DNA of 64,000 nt from Dysgonomonas sp. UBA7710 (GTDB taxonomy: Bacteria > Bacteroidota > Bacteroidia > Bacteroidales > Dysgonomonadaceae). The stretch is taken from assembly GCF_002482385.1 (NCBI RefSeq), contig NZ_DLFW01000009.1, forward strand, positions 21,863-85,862, written 5' to 3'. Shown here piece by piece: positions 36,692 to 44,465 of the stretch (positions are counted from its first letter, which is position 1; each line of letters starts with the position of its first letter). Below the pieces are notes generated by a model. The model worked only from the letters and a program-made list of their open reading frames with translations. It did no database searches and had not been told where the DNA came from. The position numbers were made by a program, and so were the translations under genes.

Positions 36692-37645
36692 TCACAACCT
36701 ATTTCGTTTTATCCAGTCAAATATTATATTGTAGACGTTATTACGTACTTCCGTCCCCGATAGAATCAGGTCATGCAACCCTCCCTGTATAGAAAGGACT
36801 TCCACATCACCCTTTATATTATGCGCTATACGTTCAATGTCATTTACATTCAAGATAGCATCGCGGCTCGAAACCTGTTCCATATTTTTGATGTCTGCCA
36901 CCGACCGGGCTGAATGCAAAACCAATGTAGGCTTAGATATATAGAATGTCTTTTTCAATTCACTTTGTGCTTTATGAATTGCACGCAACCAGCCCAGATT
37001 AATTTTAGGAGCTAGATTAGGTTTCCAATCCAGTATGTAGTCCCATTCTCCCCTGTAAGATCTATGGATACTCTTGCCATATTCTTCACTGAACCCTCCC
37101 GAAATGGTTACTTCAGGCATAAACCGTCCTACAATGGAAACAAAGGGTAAAAGCGTTTTAGTCCGTTTTGCCAGATTAAATTCATAAAAAGGGCTGTTGA
37201 GTATCAGTCCGTCAAATAATTTGCTGTCTGCATAATCTTTGGCAAATAAGGTAACAATAAGTCCGCCTGTGGAATGGCCGGACAAAAGGGTTTCTTTATT
37301 TCCTTCACTACGGATAATGCTCAGTGATTGGAGTATTTCTTCGTAATAATCTTTCAGATTGCGTATATCATTAAATTTCTGATGCGGCAGAAACGAACGT
37401 CCGTATTTTCGCAGGTCGACGGCATAGAAATTAAATCCATGATCGTTGAAACGGCGCGCCATTTCCGATTGAAAGAAATAATCGTTAAAGCCGTGTATGT
37501 ATAATATCGCTTTGTCGGATTTTCTTTCTGACAGGCGACGTATAAGTGTTGCAGTTACCGTACCTTCGTAATCATCTCTCAATTTGAGAGTTTGTGCTTC
37601 GAACCGGTCTTTCAGTATATCTTCTTTATATGGAGGATTGCTCAT
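36692..37645 (-). CDS. Alpha/beta hydrolase (serine aminopeptidase S33 / monoacylglycerol-lipase type)
   Basis: A 317-residue cytoplasmic protein. ILYIHGFNDYFFQ supplies the oxyanion hole, FYAVDLRKYGRS is the conserved Hydrolase_4 strand, and LSGHSTGGLIV carries the nucleophile Ser125. The acid is probably the Asp in SARSVADIKN or the one in LNVNDIERI, and the base the His in GGLHDLILSG. The Hydrolase_4 group includes lysophospholipases and monoglyceride lipases; the actual substrate is not known. It stands alone. Confidence 0.85.
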   Translation of the reverse strand: MSNPPYKEDILKDRFEAQTLKLRDDYEGTVTATLIRRLSERKSDKAILYIHGFNDYFFQSEMARRFNDHGFNFYAVDLRKYGRSFLPHQKFNDIRNLKDYYEEILQSLSIIRSEGNKETLLSGHSTGGLIVTLFAKDYADSKLFDGLILNSPFYEFNLAKRTKTLLPFVSIVGRFMPEVTISGGFSEEYGKSIHRSYRGEWDYILDWKPNLAPKINLGWLRAIHKAQSELKKTFYISKPTLVLHSARSVADIKNMEQVSSRDAILNVNDIERIAHNIKGDVEVLSIQGGLHDLILSGTEVRNNVYNIIFDWIKRNRL

Positions 37646-37940
37646 AGATTTTATTTTGTTTTTTTATTTTTCACAATTAACGCTACCATACGGGATTTGT
37701 TCACCCATCCCGGGGATATTGAATTCTTGAAACCTGTTTAAAGTTATAAATTATTATTTACAGATATGACGATATAATAATATTCTCTCTGTTCCCCTGT
37801 TATTTGCTTATATTACTTAACCGGAATATCCGCATAATTTAATACTTTTACGGCTTAAATATACAACACGGCAACAAAACATTCTCTCTTGTTGTTTTAG
37901 ACATAAATATATTTGATATTAATTCAAAAAAATAAAAACA

Positions 37941-38537
37941 ATGAAATTAACGAAAGGTATAATCGCCATTATTGTAGTTGTAGTTCTGGGACTGATTGTA
38001 TTTATGTATGCAAAATCGCTTCAGAACAGTATGGTAGGAAAAGAAGAAGGTGTAACTTCTCAATGGGCTCAGGTGCAGAATGCTTATCAGCGCCGTGCCG
38101 ATCTTGTCCCCAATCTGGTAGCCACTGTGAAAGGTTATGCCACACACGAACAGGAAACTCTTCAGGCTGTTGTAGAAGCCCGTGCAAAAGCTACACAGAT
38201 GAATGTAAATGCAGACCAGCTTACAGAAGAAAATATCAAAAAATATCAGGAAGCGCAGGGACAACTGGGGGCTGCACTCGGCCGTTTGCTGATGGTACAG
38301 GAAAACTATCCCGACCTGAAAGCCAATACAAATTTCCTTGCCTTGCAGGATGAACTTACAGGAACAGAGAACCGCATCTCCACAGAGCGTAATAAGTTTA
38401 ATGAAAAAGTAAGGGACTATAACACCTACATTCGTATGTTCCCTAAAAATATCTTTGCCGGCATGTTCGGTTTCGAAAAGAAGGGATATTTCGAAGCTGA
38501 TGCATCGGCTCAGAGCGCACCAAAAGTAGAATTTTAA
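37941..38537 (+). CDS. lemA: LemA-family membrane protein
   Basis: A 198-residue protein with one N-terminal membrane segment (GIIAIIVVVVLGLIVFMYA) and the LemA helical domain: WAQVQNAYQRRADLVPNLVA, LKANTNFLALQDELTGTENR, FNEKVRDYNTYIRMFPKNIF. It ends in a short polar tail. LemA proteins are commonly encoded next to TPM-domain proteins, and that is the case here (39 bases downstream). Their role is poorly defined and probably concerns envelope protein quality or photosystem/respiratory assembly in other groups. Confidence 0.95.
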   Translation: MKLTKGIIAIIVVVVLGLIVFMYAKSLQNSMVGKEEGVTSQWAQVQNAYQRRADLVPNLVATVKGYATHEQETLQAVVEARAKATQMNVNADQLTEENIKKYQEAQGQLGAALGRLLMVQENYPDLKANTNFLALQDELTGTENRISTERNKFNEKVRDYNTYIRMFPKNIFAGMFGFEKKGYFEADASAQSAPKVEF

Positions 38538-38576
38538 TCAGTTAACAGTCAACCGTTAGCAGTACATATTATAAAA

Positions 38577-39344
38577 TTGAAACGGATATTAAATATATTC
38601 TTGTTATTGCTTGTAACTGTTTTGTTACAGGCACAGGACGATTTACCCTCTCCAATGTCGCCTCCGAGACTCGTCAACGACTTTGCACAGACATTCGACA
38701 CCTCGCAGCGTAACGAATTGGAGCTGATACTCAAAGCCTACAATGATAGTACATCTACACAGATATACGTAGTAACAGTAACCGATCTGCAGGGCTATGC
38801 CGTATCGGACTATGCAGCCCGTCTGGGTGAAAAGTGGGGCATCGGACAGAAAGACAAGAATAACGGCGTGCTTATACTCATAAAACCACGCATAGGCAAC
38901 GAACGTGGCCAGGTATTTATCGCCACAGGCTACGGAGTAGAGCATATACTTACCGATGCCCGTTGCGGCCGCATCATAGACCAGTATATGATCCCATACT
39001 TGCAATCAGGGGATTACTACAATGCAACCAAAGCTGCCGCCCTAGCCATAATCAAATATCTGGCAGGAGAATTTCAGGCTGATGAAGAGAATTATTCCGG
39101 TAGTTCACTCATCGCGAATATAGTGCTTGTCGTCGTTATATTGCTTATTCTCTATATCGCTTTCAAAAACAATAAAGGAGGTCCTTCGTCCGGAGGTCGC
39201 TGGCGTGGCGGAGGTTTTGGTGGCGGCTTCGGCGGCTGGAGAGGAGGTAGTTCTTCCGGCGGTGGCTGGAGCAGCGGAGGAGGCAGCTTTGGTGGCGGAG
39301 GCGGAGGAAGTTTCGGCGGAGGTGGTGCCGGACGTAGCTTCTGA
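38577..39344 (+). CDS. TPM-domain (YgcG-like) membrane protein with Gly-rich tail
   Basis: A 255-residue protein; the best start is TTG at 38577, directly ahead of a signal peptide (LKRILNIFLLLLVTVLLQAQ). The TPM domain follows (RLVNDFAQTFDTSQRNELEL, STQIYVVTVTDLQGYAVSDY, EKWGIGQKDKNNGVLILI, GYGVEHILTDARCGRIID). A membrane segment lies near residues 178-197 (LIANIVLVVVILLILYIAF), and the last ~55 residues are Gly/Ser/Trp repeats of the GGGFGG/SSGGG type. It is paired with LemA, suggesting a membrane complex with the TPM domain on the outside. Confidence 0.92.
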   Translation: MKRILNIFLLLLVTVLLQAQDDLPSPMSPPRLVNDFAQTFDTSQRNELELILKAYNDSTSTQIYVVTVTDLQGYAVSDYAARLGEKWGIGQKDKNNGVLILIKPRIGNERGQVFIATGYGVEHILTDARCGRIIDQYMIPYLQSGDYYNATKAAALAIIKYLAGEFQADEENYSGSSLIANIVLVVVILLILYIAFKNNKGGPSSGGRWRGGGFGGGFGGWRGGSSSGGGWSSGGGSFGGGGGGSFGGGGAGRSF

Positions 39345-39375
39345 ACAAAGAACATGATCGTTAATAAATATGCAG

Positions 39376-39409
39376 GCAGGTATAAAGATCGGATTTGTAC
39401 CTGCTTTTT
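39376..39409 (+). terminator. Intrinsic terminator of the lemA-TPM operon
   Basis: GCAGGTA (39376-39382) pairs with TACCTGC (39398-39404), followed at once by TTTTTA. Confidence 0.85.
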
Positions 39410-39442
39410 ATTAGCTTGGAAAAGGGTTTATTTTTGTATTCC

Positions 39443-39702
39443 GGAGGCATAAGCGGAGCGATGAAACAGGATAAAATCAAAAGAACTTAGGCTACAGTTT
39501 ATATGATTACAAGTAGCACCACCCACCTTGTACTCAATCTGTAGCCCGCTCCTTTACCTAAATGTTGCAGTTATTTATCAGGTTATTCAGGTCATTTTAC
39601 CGTCACAAGTATACAGTCATACACTTTTGCAGGTATGACATATCCCCTATTACACACTCAATAAGATTCTTTCCTTGCTAAAAAGTTTGAAGAATTGTTT
39701 TT
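39443..39702 (+). ncRNA. Candidate structured non-coding RNA
   Basis: A -7 box TATTTTTG (39429-39436) predicts a start near 39443. Nested helices follow: GGAGCG 39455-39460 with CGCTCC 39547-39552; GGCTACAG 39490-39497 with CTGTAGCC 39539-39546, which stacks directly on the first; and TACAAG 39508-39513 with CTTGTA 39527-39532. A separate 7-bp hairpin (GTCATAC 39616-39622, GTATGAC 39633-39639) comes next. ATTCTT/AAGAAT (39666-39671, 39690-39695) followed by GTTTTTT looks like a terminator. No protein frame fits. I do not recognise the family; it is not 6S, SRP, tmRNA or RNase P by their conserved motifs. Confidence 0.35.
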
Positions 39703-39967
39703 TCATGAGACTTAGCGTGTACCTTGTGATCTTACCGGTTGCAAATATATATAATATTTGGAGAAAAAACTTCAATATATACTAAAACTCATAATACAAT
39801 TTTATCTATAATATGAAGTTTGTATTGGTCAAACCGAATGTTTTTTTTAACTTTGGGGCATCAAAGTATTTAGATGTGGCTATAGAAAGACAGAAATTGC
39901 AATACAAAAACACAACTTTTCCTACCATTTTTCCCCTTGAAAACTTGGAAGTTAGCTTCGTTTTGCT

Positions 39968-39987
39968 AGAGAGAGAGAGAGAGAGAG
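39968..39987. repeat. Dinucleotide repeat (AG)10
   Basis: Ten AG units in an otherwise AT-rich, gene-poor interval. It falls inside a 64-codon frame (39813-40007), where it encodes Arg-Glu repeats, but that frame shows no other sign of being a gene. Such a tract is prone to slippage. Confidence 0.9.
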
Positions 39988-40096
39988 AATCTAGCTACTA
40001 CTCTTAAAAAAATAATCCACTATCATCATTTACGCGGTTTAATTGATTGCGCTCGTGTATGGGTGCGCAAAATCTACACATTTATTCCGAAATCAC

Positions 40097-40157
40097 AACA
40101 CAGGGCATATTCTGTTTTCCGGCAGAATATGCCCTGTGTTATTTCCCTTTCGGGAAA
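40097..40157 (+). terminator. Perfect 18-bp hairpin followed by a second hairpin
   Basis: The 18-base arm at 40097-40114 (AACACAGGGCATATTCTG) is exactly complementary to 40123-40140, with an 8-nt loop. A second perfect stem (TTTCCC 40142-40147, GGGAAA 40152-40157) follows two bases later. It separates the gene-free stretch from the four-gene cluster that starts 42 bases on, so it is a terminator for an upstream transcript or a leader structure of the cluster. Confidence 0.7.
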
Positions 40158-40199
40158 AGATAAATCCTATATTATAATTTTAATTATGAAACTACAATT

Positions 40200-40958
40200 A
40201 TGGAACGAAAAACTTTAAACCTATTGGTCATAGGCGTATTATGTCTTATGACTTTACAACTGCATGGACAGGTAACGATCGGTTCGGGTGAACCTCCTCA
40301 AGATGATGCCCTGTTGGATCTGAAAGAAAATAGTAGCGGAACGGCAACGAAAGGGCTATTGCTGCCACGTGTTGAATTGGTAGCGTTAAATGATAATACT
40401 CCGCTGTCGACACATGTCAGGGGAATGCTCGTTTATAACACGGCAGATGTAGATACCGACGTCTTCGAAGGATGTTATTACAATGACGGCAACCGGTGGA
40501 TACGGGTAGGTGCCGGATCAGGTTCTATTACGATACCCGATGTGGTACTGGCTAATCTCTGGCAGGCTTCTGCCGGCTGGTCGGTAATAAGCCAGGAATT
40601 CAGGTGTTATGGTAAAGCCGTTAACTTTATTGTCAAACTACAACGGATCGGAGCCGATATTAATGTCTGGAATACAGCCCATAATTCCCGGAAAATAGCT
40701 GAAATGCCAGCCGGTACAGATAAAGATACATATAAGCCCTTTGCTTCTGCGACTGTTACCAGCCAAAGTGACATGAATCTAAGCTGTCTTGTCAATTTTC
40801 CCGCAAGAACCATCTCTACTACGGCAGAATGCGAAATAGACTTCGACGGGAATATATATATACAAAATGTGAGGGAAAGTGTAGGAACTTTTATGAACAA
40901 GGGTATAATCGCGGCTAACGACATCATTGTGGTTTCGGGATCATATTTTATTAAGTAA
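40200..40958 (+). CDS. Secreted head-module protein with a distinct beta-rich tail (paralogue D)
   Basis: A 252-residue secreted protein (signal ending LQLHGQ). Head: QVTIGSGEPPQDDALLDLKE, KGLLLPRVELVAL, RGMLVYNTADVDTD, GCYYNDGNRWIRV. The tail (about residues 115-252: LWQASAGWSVISQEFRCYGK, KAVNFIVKLQRIGADINVW) differs from the C1q-like tails of the next three genes and recalls beta-sandwich modules of phage tail fibres. First of four tandem genes spaced 11-27 bases. The head is closest to that of the FISUMP protein at 56212-58221. The function is unknown. Confidence 0.68.
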   Translation: MERKTLNLLVIGVLCLMTLQLHGQVTIGSGEPPQDDALLDLKENSSGTATKGLLLPRVELVALNDNTPLSTHVRGMLVYNTADVDTDVFEGCYYNDGNRWIRVGAGSGSITIPDVVLANLWQASAGWSVISQEFRCYGKAVNFIVKLQRIGADINVWNTAHNSRKIAEMPAGTDKDTYKPFASATVTSQSDMNLSCLVNFPARTISTTAECEIDFDGNIYIQNVRESVGTFMNKGIIAANDIIVVSGSYFIK

Positions 40959-40985
40959 AACGAATAAAATTTAAACAAAATCCAG

Positions 40986-41885
40986 ATGAAAAAATATATT
41001 CTTTGTAGCATACTCCTGATTTTCAGCATTTATCCCCTTTGTTCCCAGATAGGGATAAATACAGAATCTCCCGAAGGAGCCCTGCATTTAAAAAGTCCTT
41101 TATTGCCTGCGGGCAATAAAGGTGTTCTGGTCGACGGTGACGGAAATAACGGGATATCGATTGCCATAGGCAATACCGGGCATCCTTCCGCATCAGTGAG
41201 CCTGGGCGCTAATAATAAAGCGTTTATGCCTAATTCGGTCGCGCTTGCTGATGCACGGGGAAATGCGGCGGGCAATCCCATTAAGAACCCCGTAGACGGA
41301 ATGGTTGTTTATAATACAGCAAGGGCCGGGGTTGTTCCCGACAATGTCATACCGGGTTTGTATGTTTTCAATGCCGGGCAAAACAGATGGATGTATTGTA
41401 TTACCGGATCGGCAGGCAGCAAGGATGTCAGGTTATATACCATTGACAATCAATTGACTTTACCAACAACAGGAGCTTACAACACAACAAACGGGACAAA
41501 TGGCTATGCTACTTTAAACTTAGTCTCTGCCGGATCACCCGCTACTCCCGCCAACTATATAGAGATCAGGTCGAATGCGGCTTACGCTATGATGCTCACC
41601 TTATCCGGTTCCATATCTCCGGTTTCCTCATTCCAAAGAATGGTCATATATGTCGCTGCCGTCTTACTGAAAAATGATGGAACGGTAGATAGAATCTTGG
41701 ATATAGCTGAAATTAATCCCGTAGCTTTTCCCCAAGGCAGCAGGAACGGTGGTGTGACATATCCCCTGACTTTAGGTTTTGATGCTCAAAGAGGAGATAG
41801 AATATCAATACACATTGCTTCATATAGCGGTGCAACATGGACATTACTATCAGGTGAAACATCAATTATCTTTTTCAAAATTTAA
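40986..41885 (+). CDS. Secreted head-module protein with C1q-like tail (paralogue E)
   Basis: A 299-residue secreted protein (signal ending YPLCSQ). Head: IGINTESPEGALHLKSPL, a run containing NNKAFMPNSVALADARGN, then DGMVVYNTARAGV and GLYVFNAGQNRWMYC. The tail is a jelly-roll-like strand series (NAAYAMMLTLSGSISPVSS, IYVAAVLLKNDGTVDRILDI, RGDRISIHIASYSGATWTLL) and ends ETSIIFFKI. Its long head with a repeated (A/S)xxLxN(R/S)VAL line is shared with the next two genes, so these three form a subfamily. Confidence 0.68.
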   Translation: MKKYILCSILLIFSIYPLCSQIGINTESPEGALHLKSPLLPAGNKGVLVDGDGNNGISIAIGNTGHPSASVSLGANNKAFMPNSVALADARGNAAGNPIKNPVDGMVVYNTARAGVVPDNVIPGLYVFNAGQNRWMYCITGSAGSKDVRLYTIDNQLTLPTTGAYNTTNGTNGYATLNLVSAGSPATPANYIEIRSNAAYAMMLTLSGSISPVSSFQRMVIYVAAVLLKNDGTVDRILDIAEINPVAFPQGSRNGGVTYPLTLGFDAQRGDRISIHIASYSGATWTLLSGETSIIFFKI

Positions 41886-41896
41886 AAAGGAAACCT

Positions 41897-42790
41897 ATGA
41901 ACAGACACATATATCTTTTATGTCTTGCCTTTTTATTGGCAGGAACATGTACGGCTCAGGTAGGTATAGGAACCACCAATCCGGTGGGAATTCTCAACAT
42001 TGACATACTGAAAAATAATTCACCAATTCCTACAGGCAGCCAATTGAAGGACGACCTGATATTCAGACTTAATACAAACAATGAAGCCAATCTGGTTATA
42101 GGCGGAGAGCCTCTGAACAAGGAAACATCCCTTGAACTGAACGCGCCGGATAAAGCATTGCTTCTCAACAGGGTGGCTTTAACGGACGTTTCGGATATAA
42201 ATACAGTACCTTCCCCTCGCGACGGGATGATGGTCTATAATACCAATGCCGGAGGGTCGGGGGAAGAAGATGTTATGCCGGGAACCTACCTGAATATGAA
42301 CAATGAATGGATGAGACTTACCGATTATACAGCCAGCGGAACAAGTACGGTTTCAAAGATCGGAGCATTGACCGGTAACGTATCAGCAACTCCGGTTACC
42401 AATAAAACAACAGGTGCGGGAGCAAGTCAGTTTCCCCTCAGCCAAAGCATTATTATTAATAATGCCGGGCGATATGTGTTTTCTTTCAGGCTATACGGAG
42501 GTATGAGCATTACCGGCCAGGTTTGCGACGATTACTATCTGTACTTATTCAGGAAAACCGGTTCTACTGAAGTTTTATTGAGCAGAATCGACATGGTTGT
42601 AGGAAAAGGTAGCAGCAACAGTGCATATAACACTTATTTCCCTATAATGCAAACGCCATATCTTAACCTAAATGATGAAGTCATTATAAAGATAGGACGC
42701 CGGAACGGAGCGCAGAACTGGACACTTCGGGGAAGTATCAATGTAAACGAAGCAAACCGTACCACTTTTGTATATTGGAAAATGCAATAA
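41897..42790 (+). CDS. Secreted head-module protein with C1q-like tail (paralogue F)
   Basis: A 297-residue secreted protein (signal ending AGTCTAQ). Head: QVGIGTTNPVGILNIDIL, APDKALLLNRVALTDVSDIN, RDGMMVYNTNAGG, GTYLNMNNEWMRL. Tail: INNAGRYVFSFRLYGGMSIT, DDYYLYLFRKTGSTEVLLSR, LNDEVIIKIGRRNGAQNWTL, ending RTTFVYWKMQ. It starts 11 bases after the previous stop. The nearest relative in the window is the following gene. Confidence 0.68.
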   Translation: MNRHIYLLCLAFLLAGTCTAQVGIGTTNPVGILNIDILKNNSPIPTGSQLKDDLIFRLNTNNEANLVIGGEPLNKETSLELNAPDKALLLNRVALTDVSDINTVPSPRDGMMVYNTNAGGSGEEDVMPGTYLNMNNEWMRLTDYTASGTSTVSKIGALTGNVSATPVTNKTTGAGASQFPLSQSIIINNAGRYVFSFRLYGGMSITGQVCDDYYLYLFRKTGSTEVLLSRIDMVVGKGSSNSAYNTYFPIMQTPYLNLNDEVIIKIGRRNGAQNWTLRGSINVNEANRTTFVYWKMQ

Positions 42791-42811
42791 CTTTTAAACA
42801 GACTCTTAATC

Positions 42812-43771
42812 ATGAAAATAAAAATAATAAGCTTACTGATTGCCGCCATAAGTATCTTACATCTACATGCGCAGGTAGGGATTAAGACGGAAAATCCGAA
42901 GGGTGCCTTGCACATCGACGGAAAAGGAGACAATCCCCAAAACGGTGTAATACCGGATACACAGAAAAAAGACGACCTGTCTGTTCATTATTCTTCGGGA
43001 AGCATGAATATAGGCATAGGCGCCATCCCCGAAGATAACTCCGCCGCGCAGTTAGAATTGGGAGGAACTGCCAGCGCATTCCTACCCAACAGGGTGGCTT
43101 TAACCGGCATTTCGGATATTGTTACGGTTTCCAATCCGGAAGACGGGATGATTGTTTATAATACGACTAACAATGCGGGAGCAGGACTTGCCGCGGGTCT
43201 GTACACATTTTATAATAACAAATGGAATGAAATATTGACGAAAGAAGTGGCATCCGTTATCGAACGGAGAGATTTGTGGGTTGCATCGGGAAATCGCGTA
43301 CAACCTGTGACAAATTCAAGAGCCCATGAAAGACCTGCACGGTCTACTATTTTACTTTGGGCCGATCCTGCCACAGGTAGCACAAACCAGCCGTTTATCA
43401 CGTTGCCGGAAACCGGATCGTACGTATTCTCATTCAGGTTCTACATGGATCAATCGGCCAATGCTTCATCTAATCGTTACAGGTCGTTATTGTATTTATG
43501 GGCGCTTAAAGGCAACAATAATTTTGCTTCGGCCGATAATCTGCCATCAGGGATTACTGTTGAAGACGGGGCCGAGATAAATATGATTGCTTACTCCAGC
43601 AGTAGTCAGTTGACCGCTACGCTGACCCTTACGGCCAGTGGAAACAAAGGAGACAAAATTTCGTTTCGGATTGGAGCCACAACAACTTCCGGCATATATA
43701 CCGGTTATCCGAGAGCAGCCGCCTTGCAAATGGTACCATCGAGGACTAGTCTGCTTTTTTGGAAACTGTAA
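42812..43771 (+). CDS. Secreted head-module protein with C1q-like tail (paralogue G)
   Basis: A 319-residue secreted protein (signal ending ILHLHAQ). Head: QVGIKTENPKGALHIDGK, ASAFLPNRVALTGISDIVTV, EDGMIVYNTTNNAGAG, GLYTFYNNKWNEI. Tail: LPETGSYVFSFRFYMDQSAN, YRSLLYLWALKGNNNFASAD, NKGDKISFRIGATTTSGIYT, ending RTSLLFWKL. It is the last gene of the tandem cluster and is closed by a long hairpin terminator. Confidence 0.68.
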   Translation: MKIKIISLLIAAISILHLHAQVGIKTENPKGALHIDGKGDNPQNGVIPDTQKKDDLSVHYSSGSMNIGIGAIPEDNSAAQLELGGTASAFLPNRVALTGISDIVTVSNPEDGMIVYNTTNNAGAGLAAGLYTFYNNKWNEILTKEVASVIERRDLWVASGNRVQPVTNSRAHERPARSTILLWADPATGSTNQPFITLPETGSYVFSFRFYMDQSANASSNRYRSLLYLWALKGNNNFASADNLPSGITVEDGAEINMIAYSSSSQLTATLTLTASGNKGDKISFRIGATTTSGIYTGYPRAAALQMVPSRTSLLFWKL

Positions 43772-43788
43772 ATCCTTACATTGAGTGC

Positions 43789-43843
43789 ATTATCCGATCT
43801 TGGCGCAAGTTAGCGTTATATAATTGCACCAAGATCGGATAAT
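43789..43843 (+). terminator. Long hairpin terminator of the four-gene cluster
   Basis: A 15-bp perfect stem (43789-43803 with 43829-43843, arm ATTATCCGATCTTGG) continues inward past one mismatch with GCAA/TTGC, and AAATTTT follows. It is one of the strongest hairpins in the window. Confidence 0.85.
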
Positions 43844-43909
43844 AAATTTTATGTATCCATAAAACAGCCGAACAAACAGAAACATTTAGGAAATCATACA
43901 TTTAAGAGG

Positions 43910-43917
43910 TATCTTTG
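43910..43917 (+). promoter_or_regulatory. -7 promoter box in front of a truncated dehydrogenase
   Basis: TATCTTTG matches TAnnTTTG and ends five bases before the ATG at 43923, implying a leaderless or nearly leaderless transcript of the gene remnant. Confidence 0.5.
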
Positions 43918-43922
43918 CCCAC

Positions 43923-44036
43923 ATGAAAAAGTTAGTGATTGTCGGATGCGGGTATCTAGCCGAAATTGTAGCAGATGCCGTTATCAATGGCTTATTACCT
44001 GAATATGATTTGGTTGGGGCTTATTCGCGTACAGCT
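43923..44036 (+). pseudogene. N-terminal fragment of an aspartate/homoserine-dehydrogenase-like NAD-binding protein
   Basis: The first ~38 codons (MKKLVIVGCGYLAEIVADAV, then NGLLPEYDLVGAYSRT) are a Rossmann opening with a GxGxxA-type turn, as in L-aspartate dehydrogenase and related DUF108 proteins that are about 250 residues long. After about 44036 the frame runs on to a stop at 44189, but those codons are the antisense of another gene's coding region. The gene is therefore cut off and joined to an unrelated sequence. Its promoter box remains in place. Confidence 0.75.
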
Positions 44037-44357
44037 TCAAATACCACCCGATTTGCCTGTTACCGTAATACCCCGTTCGTCAGCATAACGGATATCTACG
44101 TTGGCGCTTTCGGGAGAATACAGGGAACAGCACATTCCGATATATTTAATATCGGGACATCTTTCCAATACATAGCGGTTAATCTGTGAGGTATAACTCA
44201 GCAGTACAGCATCTGCATTGCCTATACGCGCAATTATCTCATTATCGCCGACGGGTACATCCTGATGCATAACAACTTCCTTAGCAAAAGAATGCAACTC
44301 CTTCTCAGCGGACGGGATCAGGCTCACCGGCTCTATAGCCACAAGTTTCTTGAACAT
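44037..44357 (-). pseudogene. N-terminal fragment of a D-2-hydroxyacid dehydrogenase
   Basis: 106 codons starting MFKKLVAIEPVSLIPSAEKE, with ADAVLLSYTSQINRYVLERC, YIGMCCSLYSPESANVDIRY and ERGITVTG, are the first domain of D-isomer-specific 2-hydroxyacid dehydrogenases, which are normally about 310-330 residues. The sequence stops right where the NAD-binding domain should begin and abuts the aspartate-dehydrogenase fragment in the opposite orientation. Both genes keep only their 5' parts, as expected from one deletion between convergent genes. Confidence 0.8.
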
Positions 44358-44447
44358 AATTTAAAAGAATTAAAAAATAAAGATAACAAAAGAACCTGTG
44401 GGGTAAAATTTAAACAGGCTCTAAGATCATTTATTCTCAAAAAAGTT

Positions 44448-44455
44448 TACTTTTG
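44448..44455 (+). promoter_or_regulatory. -7 promoter box of the helicase gene
   Basis: TACTTTTG matches TAnnTTTG and lies 10 bases before the ATG at 44466. This very short leader is why 44466 is chosen over the far upstream in-frame ATG at 44265. Confidence 0.6.
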
Positions 44456-44465
44456 CTTCATCATT

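Noticed and set aside
37913..38353. Cys- and Ser-rich frame overlapping lemA
   Set aside because: An out-of-frame reading of the well-conserved LemA coding sequence.
39813..40007. 64-codon frame containing the AG repeat
   Set aside because: Low-complexity ending (Arg-Glu repeats), a poly-T run, no recognised motif and no promoter at a good distance; kept only as context for the repeat.
25778..43771. Type IX secretion tails on the head-module proteins
   Set aside because: The C-termini end in a final strand of the jelly roll (for example TSLLFWKL) and lack the conserved sorting-domain pattern with a Gly-rich turn and terminal Lys-rich end.
44265..44465. Longer N-terminus for the helicase
   Set aside because: These codons lie over the dehydrogenase fragment and upstream of the helicase's own promoter box; the conserved protein starts at 44466.
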